A stretch of 64,000 bases of DNA from DATATJ01 sp963789075 (GCA_963789075.1 CAWBJQ010000003.1:124001-188000), one strand, 5' to 3'; numbered from the stretch's first letter, positions 28,337 through 38,123 are shown. Notes: generated by a model from the sequence alone, not told the origin. A program made the numbers and translations.

Positions 28337-29568
28337 TTGCACGCGGAGATCCGGATCACGGCGATGGTTGCCTGCGGCGTCTTCGCCGTCAGCGTCGCCG
28401 TGTGGCTGGCCAGACCGAGCGCACCGGACATTACGGTCGCTCGTGCGGAGTTCGGTGAGTTGAAGTCCTGGGTCACGACCAACGGCATCGTAGAGCCTGT
28501 CACCTCTGACGTGGCCCGCGCGCGCATCACCACGCACGTCACCCGTGTGCTGGCGACCGAGGGTCAGATGGTCGAGCCCGGTGACCTCATACTCACGCTC
28601 GACGTTGGTCCGCAGCAGGCCGAGCTGGCGCATCAGCGCGAGGCGCTGAAGCGTGCCGAGAACCAGCTGAAGGCTCTCGAGGCGATCGGCCAGTCCGGCG
28701 ACCTCGCGCAGGTCGATGCGCAGCTGCGCAGCGCCGACGCTAATCTCGCCCACCTGACGCAGCAACGGGCGGGAACCGTCCGCCTCCTCGAGAAACAGGC
28801 GGCCACCCGCGAGGAGCTGGATCAGATCAATCTCGCGGTCGCCCGCGCCCAGGCGGCGCGCACGGTCCTGGCGCAGAAACAACAGAGCTTGCAGCGCAGC
28901 AGCGCGATGGACGTGAACGCCGCCACGCTGGCTGTTCAGCAGGCACGCGACGCACTGCAAGTCTCCGAAGCGCTCGTCAAGTCGGGAGAGATCCGCGCCT
29001 CGATTCACGGGACCGTTTACGCACTGCCCGTGCGCCGCGGCGTGCAGGTCGACGAGGGTGCCGTGCTCGCCGAAGTTGCGGATTTGAAGGCCTTGCAGGT
29101 TCGCGCCTACGTCGACGAGTCCGAGCTCGCCGCGATTGAAGCGGATCATCAGGTCGAGATCTCGTGGAACGCCGTCCCCGGTCGCGTCTGGACCGGACGC
29201 ACGACCCGAATCCCGAAGACCGTGGCTCAACGCGGCGACCGCCGTGTCGGCGAGGTGATCTGCTCGATCGATCACAGCGCGCCTCCCTGATTCCCAACCT
29301 CGACGTCGACGTCCGGGTCCTCGCGCGGTCCGAGCCGCACGCGCTGCTCGTGCCGCGCGCGGCGGTCCGCACGGATCGATCGCAGCGCTATCTGTTCGTG
29401 GTCAAGGATGGCGTCGCGCATCGGCGAGCCATCGACGTCGACGGATCCAGCTCCACCAGCTACGCAATCACGCGGGGGCTCACCGAGGGAGAGTCGGTCG
29501 TCGTGCAATCCAATACGGAACTTCAGGACGGCATGCGCGTGAACGCCGTGACGCCGCAGGCCGAGTGA
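28337..29568 (+). CDS. Membrane-fusion (periplasmic adaptor) protein, HlyD/MacA type (one apparent frameshift)
   Basis: Residues ~7-25 are a membrane anchor (ITAMVACGVFAVSVAVWLA). The barrel-sandwich start follows (TTNGIVEPVTSDVARARITT, VLATEGQMVEPGDLILTLD), then a long alpha hairpin (~95-215) and the return half (GTVYALPVRRGVQVDEGAVL). A frame change near 29277-29285 leads into LIPNLDVDVRVL, then LLVPRAAVRTD and the membrane-proximal domain. It links an inner-membrane exporter to an outer-membrane channel; both partner types are encoded 2-5 kb away on the other strand. The start is a TTG or lies just upstream with a further indel. Its last bases overlap the GTG of the next gene. Confidence 0.85.
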
Positions 29569-30290
29569 AGATCGCCGTCTTCTTCGCACTCGATGCCGAG
29601 TGCGCACCGTGGCGAGCCGGCCATCGTTTCCAGCCATGGCGGACGCCGACGGATCGCTCTTCGAGACCACACTCGGGCAATCGCGTGTCCGTCTCGCGCT
29701 CATCGGCGTTGGCGCTCGTCGTCTCGATTCGATCACGGCACGCGCGCTGAGTGGCGACATCGACGTGGTCATCGGCGCCGGAGTGTCGGGAGGATTGCAG
29801 GATCGACAGAAGGTTGGAGACGTTCTCGTGGCCCAACAGGCTCTCTCCGAACGCGACGGGCGGACCGCTCGTGCCGATGATCGGTTGATCGCTGTCGCGG
29901 CGTCCTGCGGCGCGCGGATTGTCGAGACCTTTCTCACCACCGACCACATCGTCAGAGGTGTCGCGCGAAAGCGTGAGCTCGGCGCGCGGGCCGAGGCGGT
30001 GGATATGGAAGGCTTCGCGATTCTGCGCCATGGCGGCCGAGCGAGGCATCCCGGGTCTCGCGGTCCGGGTCGTCGGTGATGAAGTCGATGTGGCGTTGCC
30101 GCTCGATTTCGAGTCTGCGATCCGGCCCGACGGCACGATCCGCGCGATGAAACTGTTCACACAGGCGGTCGCGCACCCACGAGACTGGCCCGCCCTGGTC
30201 GCGTTTGGCCAGGTCGCAGCGGCGCGCGCTCGACGGGCTCGCGCGTTTCCTGGATCGACTTTGTGGCGGATCTTACGAACCGCTCTGGCC
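29565..30290 (+). CDS. hpnG: Hopanoid-associated nucleoside phosphorylase (HpnG-like; frameshifted)
   Basis: The gene starts at a GTG overlapping the adaptor stop (GTGA). It reads MKIAVFFALDAECAPWRAGH, shifts near 29630 to SLFETTLGQSRVRLALIGVG and GDIDVVIGAGVSGGLQ, and shifts again near 30020 to GIPGLAVRVVGDEVDVALPL and RPDGTIRAMKLFTQAV. The nucleoside-phosphorylase core (GAGVSGGL, then AEAVDMEGFAILR with the purine/ribose-binding MEG) is clear. HpnG releases adenine from adenosylhopane to give (phospho)ribosylhopane. Assignment as hpnG rests on the fold, the hydrolase-like start and the neighbouring hpnH, shc and hpnI/J. The 3' end is uncertain and meets the convergent deacetylase gene. Confidence 0.72.
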
Positions 30291-31013
30291 TTCCGTAACG
30301 AGGTCCTGGCGCCGCACTGCGTGTCGTCGATCGCCACGGCGCGGAGACCCGCATCGCGCCACCGAGGGAGCCATTCGCCCACCGCTTTCAGCGTCTCCTC
30401 ACGATCCGCGCCGAGCGCCTGATGAGAGCCGTCGTGCAGAACGAGGATGTCGCGCTCCGACACGCGCGCGAGCTGTTGCCCCAACCGAGCGGCGGGACGG
30501 CCATCCCAATCGTGCCCAATCACCGTCCACATCACGACGTGATGGAGGCCACTCGCCTTCACCGCCGCCGTCAGCTGCGGGCCCCGAAATCCCCAGGGCG
30601 GCCGGAAGAGCGTCGGTCGTATCCCCGCGGCGTCTTCAATCGACTCCTGGCAGCGCCGCAGTTCGTCGCAGATCTGCTGTCTCGACCGCCATACCGAGAT
30701 TCGGATGCGTGTCGGTGTGATTGCCGAGGACATGACCTCGGGCGGCGATCTCGCGGACGATATCCGGGCACGCACGCGTCCACCGTCCGATGACGAAGAA
30801 GGTCGCACGCGCCTCGTGCCGATCGAGGAGGTCGAGCAGTCGCGGTGTGACGGCAGGATTGGGACCATCGTCGAAGGTCAACGCGACCAATCGCGCGGAG
30901 CTCGTGCGACGAATCGTCGGGCCAAATAGTTGGGACGCTGGATGAAAGGCCCCCCACGCCGCGAGTCCCGCCGGCACGGCGGCGGCCCCGAGGACGAACG
31001 GCCAGGTTGCCAT
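30273..31013 (-). CDS. NodB-type polysaccharide deacetylase (two apparent frameshifts)
   Basis: Residues 1-25 form a membrane anchor or signal (MATWPFVLGAAAVPAGLAAW). The NodB motifs are present: LVALTFDDGPNP (motif 1), VLGNHTDTHPNLG (motif 2, metal His pair), TLFRPPWGFRG (motif 3) and ILVLHDGSHQ (motif 5). The frame changes near 30690, just after motif 2, and probably near 30330. The C-terminus is uncertain; the TAA at 30273-30275 is the best candidate. It is the last gene of the hopanoid operon, 8 bp after the TolC gene. It may deacetylate a GlcNAc-hopanoid, the step done by HpnK (a YdjC-type enzyme) elsewhere; this is inference. Confidence 0.78.
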
Positions 31014-31021
31014 ACGACGGC

Positions 31022-32338
31022 TCACGGCACGAGCTGATTCAGTTCGCCGGTTTCCGTGCGGAGTTGGAGATCGGCTTGTTGGCGCTCGTACTCGGCCATG
31101 AAGAGCGCCGTCCACGCTGCCGCCTCGTCGAGTTGCGCCTTTGCGAGATCGGCCTGAGCCGCGCGTCCCTCGGCGGCGCGCTCTCGGAGCACGCGGATGC
31201 TCTCTTCGGCGAGCTGCACTTCCAGATCCGCAACATCGCGCTTCGCGACGGACCCACGGAGCTGCTGGGCGGCTCGACGGACGTTCAACGCCAGCTCCGC
31301 GCGCCTGGCGCGAAGGGTCGCCTCCGCCTCGATGAGCTCGCTTTGCGCGAGGGCAATCGACGCACCAGTGGCGGGGTTGAGGATCGGCACGGACGCCTGA
31401 ACGCCGACGTTGACGTTATTCCGTTGAAAGGCCAGAAAGTACGTATCGTAGTTATTGTATCGACCGAGCACCGAGTAAGTGCCAACCAGATCGAGCGATG
31501 GCCAGTAGCCTTTCCGCTGCGCGGCCAGATGCTCCTCGCTCGCGCGTCGCTCAGCCTCGACGACCCGCAGTTCCGGACTGTTCGCTTCAGCAGCGGCGAC
31601 CAGCGTGTCCATCGTCCGATCGGGCGACCGAGGCAGCCCCTCGAGGGCGATCTGCAACGGCTGTCCCGGGTCGACACCGGTCGCGTCGCGGAGCTGCTGC
31701 TCGATCACGGACGCGCGGCCTTCCAGGTCGATGATCTGCTGCCGCGCGCGGGCCGCCGAGAGACGCGCGCGCAGCACATCGCTGCGCAGGGCACGCCCTT
31801 CGGCCAGTTGGTTGAGCGTCACGTCGACCAACTCATCGACGCCCGTCACCGCGCTCGCCTGGCGCTCGAGCGATCGGCGAATGGCGACGAGCTCGAGGTA
31901 CATCGACGCCGTTTGCAGGATCACCGCCGCTCGCACCTGCGCCACGGACAGGCGCTGCGCTTCCGCATGTCCATCGGCGGACTGGACGTCGGCACGGGCC
32001 GAAGCGTTGAACAGTGTTTGCGAGTAGGCGAGATGGAAGAGGGACGGAATATTGCCGCCAGGCGCAAGCGGAAACCCACTCGTGTATTGCGCACCGGTAC
32101 CTGTAAACAAACTTGGCTGAAAACGCGCATGCGCTTTTTCGGCCTGCGAGGTGGCGGATCGCTGCTTCGCCAGCGCTTCCGCGATCTGCGGGCTGCGCTG
32201 CACGGCCAAGGCGAGCGTCTCCTTGAGGGTGAGCGGCGATTGCGGCGACTGGGCCATGACTCTGGCGCCGTCGAAGGACAACGCCGCCACGAGTACCGTC
32301 CATCGGGTCCATCGGATCAAAGTCGTCCGTTTATTCAT
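31022..32338 (-). CDS. TolC-family outer-membrane efflux protein
   Basis: A 438-residue protein with a signal peptide (residues ~1-30, ending ARVMAQS). Two repeated halves of long helices follow, as in TolC: LTLKETLALAVQRSPQIAEA, SLFHLAYSQTLFNASARADV and the second-half counterpart VGVQASVPILNPATGASIAL. It forms a trimeric outer-membrane channel with a periplasmic tunnel. The ATG at 32338 overlaps the stop of the permease gene by 8 bp (ATGAATAA), so the channel is translated with the permease. The complete exporter also needs the adaptor at 28337 and an ATPase not seen here. Confidence 0.88.
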   Translation of the reverse strand: MNKRTTLIRWTRWTVLVAALSFDGARVMAQSPQSPLTLKETLALAVQRSPQIAEALAKQRSATSQAEKAHARFQPSLFTGTGAQYTSGFPLAPGGNIPSLFHLAYSQTLFNASARADVQSADGHAEAQRLSVAQVRAAVILQTASMYLELVAIRRSLERQASAVTGVDELVDVTLNQLAEGRALRSDVLRARLSAARARQQIIDLEGRASVIEQQLRDATGVDPGQPLQIALEGLPRSPDRTMDTLVAAAEANSPELRVVEAERRASEEHLAAQRKGYWPSLDLVGTYSVLGRYNNYDTYFLAFQRNNVNVGVQASVPILNPATGASIALAQSELIEAEATLRARRAELALNVRRAAQQLRGSVAKRDVADLEVQLAEESIRVLRERAAEGRAAQADLAKAQLDEAAAWTALFMAEYERQQADLQLRTETGELNQLVP

Positions 32339-33536
32339 AGCGCAGTGCATCCACGGCTTCGAGGTTCGCGGCCCGATTGGCTGGCAGATAGCCGAAAAAC
32401 AGGCCGGCTCCCGCCGACACCGCGAACGCCACGACGATTGAGAGTCCCGACACCTGAACCATCACACCTGACGGCAGAAACAGACGGGCAAGGGCGAGCA
32501 CGATCAGAGCGACGGCAATCCCGCCGACCGCGCCACCGCCGCCAATCACCGCCGCCTCGCTCAGAAACTGCAAACGCACGTCCTTCCCGAGTCGCGCCAA
32601 CCGGCTTTGCGCAGTCCGATTTCACGCGTTCTCTCAGCGACCGTCACGAGCATCACGTTCATGATGCCGATCCCGCTGATCAGAATCGCAATGACCGCGA
32701 CAACCAGCAGCGTCATGGTGAGCGCCCTGGAGATGCGGTGCGCGGCGGCCAGGAGTCCGGTCAAGTTTTCGACCACGTATTGCGCGCCCGTCCGATGCCT
32801 GACGTCCAACAGCCGGCGCACCTCGTCGGTCACCTCTGGTTACTGCAGCGGGGCTGGTCGCTTGGGCGTAGAGCACGCGGAGAAAATCCTGTCCGGTCGC
32901 CGCCGACAAGGCGCGATGAGGAATGAGCGCCGACTCACGCTGAATCTCCGACGCACCAAACGTCGAGACGCGCTCGCTGAACGTGCCGATCACCGTCAGA
33001 GGCAGCGTATTGATCCGAGCGATCGAGCCGATCGGATCTTCGTCGGGGAACATGCGAGCCGCGAGGCTCTCGGTCAACAGGCACACTTTCGATCCCAACG
33101 CGAGCTCGTCATCGTCGAAATAGCGTCCTTTGACGATCGAGAGATTGCGAATGTGTTGAAATCCGGCGGTCACACCGATCAGCCGGATCCCACGCTCTTG
33201 TCCACTCGCCACGACGGTTGCGGGCTCGTCCCGGGTGCCCGCCACGTCGACGACGTCGGGAATTTCCGTCCGGATGGCCTCCAGGTCGCCGATCCTCAGT
33301 TCGTCTGCCCGCATCGCCGGGCGATCGCTGTCCGCGTGCACGCGCGTTGCGTACACAAGGTTCGCCCCGACGCCTTCGATCTGCTCGACGACGTACTGCT
33401 GCGCCGTGGCAGCGACGCTGACCACCAGCACGATCGAGGCGCTGCCGAGCACGACGCCGAGCGTGCTGAGAACCGCCCTCGTTCGGTATTCGTGGAGGGC
33501 GCCGAACGCGATGCTCCAGGTCTCAGTCGTTCGCAT
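32331..33536 (-). CDS. MacB/FtsX-type ABC transporter permease (two apparent frameshifts)
   Basis: The protein starts MRTTETWSIAFGALHEYRTR, then VLSTLGVVLGSASIVLVVSV as the first helix, followed by a periplasmic MacB core (VVDVAGTRDEPATVVASGQE, GRYFDDDELALGSKVCLL). Shifts near 32845 and 32610 lead to the membrane half: VIAILISGIGIMNVMLVTVA with ERTREIGLRKA, the FtsX signature, and the last helices ending VDALRYE. There is no ATP-binding domain in this protein or next to it, whereas full MacB carries one. Its start overlaps the stop of hpnI (TGATG), placing it inside the hopanoid operon. Confidence 0.83.
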
Positions 33537-34739
33537 CAGGCCGACTCAGTAGAGATCGCGCTCGGTCCGCACCCGTCGTGAACCGCGACGATGGGCACCA
33601 ACTGGCCGCGCACAAGGTGGAACTCGCGTCCGCGCCACTCGATCCGGTCGATAGACATGCGCGGCGCACGCCACGAGAAAACTGATCGCGTCGCGGACCG
33701 GCAGCAGCCACCACCGTCGTCGTACGGTGTCGTCGCGCAGAACGCCGGCGCCGACCACCCAGGCCATGGCCGTCCGCAGCACCATATAGGCAGCAATGTA
33801 AACGCATGCGATGACGGCCGACGAAGACACGGCGACCGCAGCGATGGTCCAGGGCAGTCCGTGCGTGACAAGGGTCCGTACGAGATAGCTCCAGGGCCGG
33901 CATTGCCGCTGCGTGATCGCCCAGCGTAGCTCGTGCCGGAAGAACGGAGCAAACGTCGCCGCGACGCACACGGTTCGAACGACGCAATCGGCCAACGCGA
34001 CGCGGTAGCCTTGCGCGGCCACGCGAGAGCCGAGCTCGAAATCGTCGGCGCACCGGTCGACCATCGCCTCGAATCCGCCAATCTCGGACAGATGGGCGCG
34101 GGTCGTCGCCATGGTCGCGCCGAGCGCAAACCGCACGCCTTCCACTCGTTCGGCTACCAGCACACCCGCCATGAAGTCGGCGGAGATCCCGAGCGCTTCC
34201 AGATCCGCCCACACGTGCCGGCCGTCGGGGACGCCGCGATACAGACAGGTCACGACGCCGACGCTCGCGTCGTTGAACGCCGCTGCGACCGCTCGGAGAT
34301 ATCCGGTGGGGACGCTCACGTCGCTGTCGCAGATCACGAACAGGTCATGACGCGCTTCCCGCACGAGGCGACAGAGGGTGCTCACCTTGCTGTTGGGGCC
34401 AACGTCAGGGATGCCGCTCACGAGCCGGATCGAGCGATCTGGAAACTCGGCGATCAATCGCTGCACGATCGCAATCGCCGCATCATCAGGATCCGCAACG
34501 CCGAAGATGATCTCGTAATCGGCATAGTCCTGCCGGCAGAACGTGGCGTAATGCCCGTAAGCGCCCGGATCGATGCCGCGCACGGGCTTCAGCACGCTCA
34601 CCGCGGGCGCAGATGCCGGGTTGAAACGCGGAATCCGCCGATTGAGGAAGCGGACCGCCGTGGCGATCGCGATCGCGTAGTACACGAGCGGCAGGCACGC
34701 GGCGCCAAGAATGCTCCGCGCGAGCCAGATGGGTATCAT
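33536..34739 (-). CDS. hpnI: Hopanoid glycosyltransferase HpnI (one apparent frameshift)
   Basis: A membrane glycosyltransferase of the ceramide-glucosyltransferase type (GT21-like). An N-terminal helix is followed by VSVLKPVRGIDPGAYGHYAT, LFVICDSDVSVPTGYLRAV (D-x-D), DRCADDFELGSRVAAQGY and RQCRPWSYL (the xxRW element), then C-terminal helices. A shift near 33655 gives the true tail SIDRIEWRGREFHLVRG, ending at 33536. Corrected length is 400 residues. HpnI adds N-acetylglucosamine to bacteriohopanetetrol. Here it follows two small membrane-protein genes and precedes the exporter permease in one operon, with hpnJ upstream. Confidence 0.85.
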
Positions 34740-34748
34740 CGCGAGGCC

Positions 34749-35117
34749 TCAGCCGGCGAGGACGAGCAGCACGCCGGAGCAGATGAGCACAATACCGGCC
34801 CACCGGCCGGCGCTCAGACGCTCGGACAGGAAATACCGCGCGCCGATGGCCCCGATGACGTAACTCAACGCCGTGGCCGGTACCGCGACGCTCACATCTT
34901 CCCAGGAGAGCAGCGCGAGCAACGAGAAGAAGGCCACTGCCTGCAGCCCCAGGCTCACCCACATCGATCGAAGACGGAATGCCCGGGTCAGCGAGGACAT
35001 GATGGCAGACGGTGTGAAATCCACCACTTCGCCGGTCTGCTTCATGGCATACGCCGCGGCAAGATCACCGCCTGTCCCCGTCGCCAGGAGAACCGATAGA
35101 CACCACAAGGTGCGCAT
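34749..35117 (-). CDS. Small DMT/EamA-type membrane protein, second of a pair
   Basis: A 122-residue protein with four helices: residues ~1-20, ~52-70 (GLQAVAFFSLLALLSWEDVS), ~76-94 (AVPATALSYVIGAIGARYFL) and ~100-120 (GRWAGIVLICSGVLLVLAG). It has the layout of an SMR/EamA half-transporter. It starts 3 bp after its partner gene at 35121 and is 9 bp before hpnI. The two share order, size and motifs (VPA.A.SY, GA..W.G) and probably form a heterodimer, as ArnE/ArnF do when flipping an amino-arabinose lipid. A role in flipping a glycosylated hopanoid is inference. Confidence 0.78.
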   Translation of the reverse strand: MRTLWCLSVLLATGTGGDLAAAYAMKQTGEVVDFTPSAIMSSLTRAFRLRSMWVSLGLQAVAFFSLLALLSWEDVSVAVPATALSYVIGAIGARYFLSERLSAGRWAGIVLICSGVLLVLAG

Positions 35118-35120
35118 GGC

Positions 35121-35573
35121 TCAGCCCCGATCCGTCGCGCGTTGCGTGCTGATCGGTGTGCGTCCCACGAGCGCAACCCCGATCGCGACGAGCAGCACGC
35201 CAACCCATCGAATGGCCCCGACCGTCTCTCCGCCGAACACGTGGCCGAGCAGTGGGACGACGATGTAGCCGCTCGCGGAAGCGGGCAGCACATAGCTGTA
35301 GTCGGCCCAGGAGAGCAGCAGAAGGTGCAGGATGTAAAACAGTATCAGGCTCGCGATGCCGGCGAGGATCGCGCCGGTCGTGAACGCCCCCGCGAGTACG
35401 TTCAGCAGCGGCCCGATCGACCAGGTGCGAACTTCGCCCACCTGCTTCATCCCGGCGCTGAGCAGGAAGTTTCCCATCGAATTGAACAGGACCGTCAGCG
35501 CCAGCAGTGTGTAGGTCCGCATCGAGCGGACGGTCGCAGACGGCGCGTCGTCCCACGGTTCAACGGGGATCAT
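35121..35573 (-). CDS. Small DMT/EamA-type membrane protein, first of a pair
   Basis: 150 residues from the ATG at 35573, which overlaps the end of hpnJ by 14 bp; a start at 35522 (MRTYTLLALTVLFNSMGNFL) gives 133 residues and puts the first helix at the N-terminus as in the partner. Four helices are visible, including GAILAGIASLILFYILHLLL and VLPASASGYIVVPLLGHVFG. It resembles small multidrug-resistance and ArnE/F-type proteins. It lies directly between hpnJ and its partner, all within one operon. Confidence 0.78.
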   Translation of the reverse strand: MIPVEPWDDAPSATVRSMRTYTLLALTVLFNSMGNFLLSAGMKQVGEVRTWSIGPLLNVLAGAFTTGAILAGIASLILFYILHLLLLSWADYSYVLPASASGYIVVPLLGHVFGGETVGAIRWVGVLLVAIGVALVGRTPISTQRATDRG

Positions 35574-37039
35574 CGGCTCCGGCGACGGCTAGGGGCTGGC
35601 CGCGCCCAACGCGCGCCCGCGCCATCCGCCGGCGTTCATGGAGATAGTCGAAGAACTCGCCGCCCTCCCGCAGACGGCGGACCAGCATCTGCCGGTCTGT
35701 CGCCATTTCGCGCAGGAAGCGCAGAATCGGCTTGAACCGGAAATAGAAGCGCCGATACATCCGCTCGACCGCATCTTCAATTTCGTCGGCGGTCAGGTGC
35801 GCGTACCGCAAGGTCGAGACCTGTATGCCGGTCTTCGAGACGAGGGCCTGTTCATCCAGCCATCCGTTCGCGCGCGCGTCCTGATACAGCTCGGTGCCTG
35901 GATACGGTGCCGCGATCGACACCTGAATCGAGAACGGATCGATCTCCTCGGCGAAGCGGATGGTCTCCTCGATGGTCTCGTGCGTCTCGATCGGCAGGCC
36001 GATCATGAACGTCCCGTGGACGCGGATGCCAAGGCTGGCAGTTCCTCATGAAGGTGCGCGCGGTCTCGAGGCTGAGGCCTTTCTTCGCGCGGTCCAGAAT
36101 CTGCTGATTGCCCGATTCGAACCCGACGAGCAGCAGGCGCAGACCGTCGTCGCGCAGCTCGCGCAGCGTTTCGTAGTCGAGATGCGCGCGCGCGTTGCAG
36201 GACCAGGTCAGCTTCAGCTTCTTGAGGCCCCTGGCGATCTCGACGGCGCGCTCGCGATCGATCGTGAACGTGTCGTCGTCGAACATCCACTCGCGGACGC
36301 GGTCGCCGAACAGCTCCTTGCCGATCTCCATTTCGCGTACGACGGCAGCCGGCGATTTGGTGCGATACGCGTGGCCGCCGATCGTTTGCGGCCACAGACA
36401 GAACGTGCACTTCGCCGGGCACCCGCGCCCTGTGTAGAACGAAACGTACGGATGGAGCAGATAGCCGATGAAGTAGCGTTCGATCTGCAGATCGCGATGA
36501 TAGACGGGCAGCACGCTCGGCATGGCGTCCCAGTCGTGAATGAGCGCCCGCTCGGGGTTGTGTCTGATCCGGCCCTCGCGATCGCGCCAGCTCAGGCCCG
36601 TGATCGTGGGCCACGCGTTCCCTTGCGCCAGCTCGAGGCACGTGTAGTCGAACTCGTTGCGGCACACGAAATCGATCACGTCGGACTGGCGCAGTGTCTC
36701 CTCGGGCAGAACGGCGACGTGAGCGCCGATGAAGCCGATCGACGCATGCGGGTTCTTCGCCTTGATCGCCTCAGCGCACCGGATGTCGTTCGGCAGCGAC
36801 GGCGTGCTGGTGTGAAGGATGAACAGCTCGTAGTCGTTCGCGATCGCCAGCACGTCCTCGATCGTCTGGTGATGGGGAGGCGCGTCCATGAGCCGGCTGC
36901 CCGGCACGAGGGCCGCAGGCTGCGCGAGCCAGGTCGGAAACCAGTAGGACGTGATCTCGCGCTTCGCCTGATATCGCGCACCCGCTCCTCCGTCGAAACC
37001 GTCGAACGAGGGCGGACTGAGAAAGAGCGTTTTCAGCAT
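35560..37039 (-). CDS. hpnJ: Hopanoid biosynthesis radical SAM protein HpnJ (one apparent frameshift)
   Basis: The N-terminus MLKTLFLSPPSFDGFDGGAG and then KREITSYWFPTWLAQPAALV is characteristic of HpnJ. A B12-binding-like region comes first (residues ~10-150). Then the radical SAM cluster motif is seen in GRGCPAKCTFCLW (CxxxCxxC) and a TIM barrel follows. A shift near 36025 leads into TFMIGLPIETHETIEETIRF and the C-terminal part. Corrected length is 492 residues. HpnJ converts the glucosamine of BHT-glucosamine to the cyclitol ether by ring contraction. It precedes the small membrane pair and hpnI, and follows the YjbQ-like gene by 9 bp. Confidence 0.88.
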
Positions 37040-37048
37040 GGATCATTC

Positions 37049-38114
37049 CTACCGGAGACGAGTGAGGGTCATTTCGATCGACCGCTGACGTCCGTCGGCC
37101 CGGGCCCACTGGACGAGGATCGGACATTGATACGGACCCTCCGCGATCGTCCCCTTGCCCGTCAACTCGCGGTCGGTGACCAGCAGGCTCACCGACCGCT
37201 TCATTCGAAGGAACCGGCGCGCCGGAACCGCGACGAGGCGCGCGAACAGGTTCTCCATCATCGATTCGCTCATCCGGAACGCCTCGAACACCTTGTTGCA
37301 GACCTGGACGAAATCGTACGTCGCGTAATCGATCGTCCGGTTCGGGATGCCCCATGGATCGGTCAGCAGATATCCGTCCCTTCTCCGCCACGAATCGCAG
37401 CGGGTTCCCGAGCACTTCCCGGAGATCGTGCCGCATCAGCAATGTCTCGTACTCGTTGACGGTCAGCCCCGCGTGCCGCTCGCTCGCCGCCAGCGCCAGG
37501 TGCACGCGCCCATTCTGGACGCCATGCCGTCCAATCAGCTCCTGCATCTGTTCGTACAAGCCGATGCGCGAGTCCTTCAGGTTCAATGAGTCGATCGGAT
37601 GTGACGACATGGGAATCACGAACGGCTCGCGCGCCACCACTTCCTCGTGGTGGAACCCGATGACGCTGGTCAACCGGCGGCGCGGCTGGTCGTTGCACAC
37701 CCCGTCGAGATCAACGAAGTACACCGGCTCGTTCGGACGGTTCACGTAGTTGACGCAATTACTGAGGCCGGCCGCGATGAACGCCAGATGCGCGTCCGCG
37801 TTCTTCGGCTCGACGGTGCGCTGAACGTCGGTCAGCTCCTCGCGTCGATTCAGATCGTCGTGCCGATAGCCGGCGCCCTCGGGAAACATCCGCCGGAACA
37901 CGTGAATATACGGGCCGATGCCCAGCTGCGCCTGACTGAGACGGGAGGCGAGGCCCTGATCGAGATATCCAGCCGTCGTGTGGAACGAGGAGTAGAGCGC
38001 ACGTGGGAACTCCTCCAGCCCAGCGCCTTTGGCGACGGCCTCCTTGCGCACGTCGATGAGATCGAAGCGGGCGCCAGGTGTGACTTCCAACATCAGTTCG
38101 ACGGGATCATGCAT
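37049..38114 (-). CDS. YjbQ-like (UPF0047/COG0432) protein embedded in the hopanoid operon (one apparent frameshift)
   Basis: The first ~150 residues look like a YjbQ domain: RFDLIDVRKEAVAKGAGLEE, SSFHTTAGYLDQGLASRL, RHDDLNRREELTDVQ and NADAHLAFIAAGLSNCVNYV, with the His/Asn/Asp pattern of that fold. The ~200-residue remainder (VYFVDLDGVCNDQPRRRLTS, HVIPMSSHP-like FVIPMSSHPIDSLNLKDSRI, LRLVAEKDGYLLTDPWGIPN after repair) is not one I recognise. One extra G near 37370 causes the shift; corrected length is 354 residues, over twice a normal YjbQ. YjbQ proteins have weak thiamine-phosphate synthase activity and no settled role. Its place between hpnA and hpnJ suggests a step in hopanoid side-chain work. 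Confidence 0.65.
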
Positions 38115-38123
38115 GGCGCGACC

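Noticed and set aside
28265..29275. 336-codon minus-strand frame over the adaptor gene
   Set aside because: Shadow of the membrane-fusion protein; Arg/Leu/Asp-rich without motif.
31007..32926. 639-codon plus-strand open frame
   Set aside because: Antisense to the TolC-type gene, which has a signal peptide, family motifs and overlapping junctions; the composition is that of a shadow.
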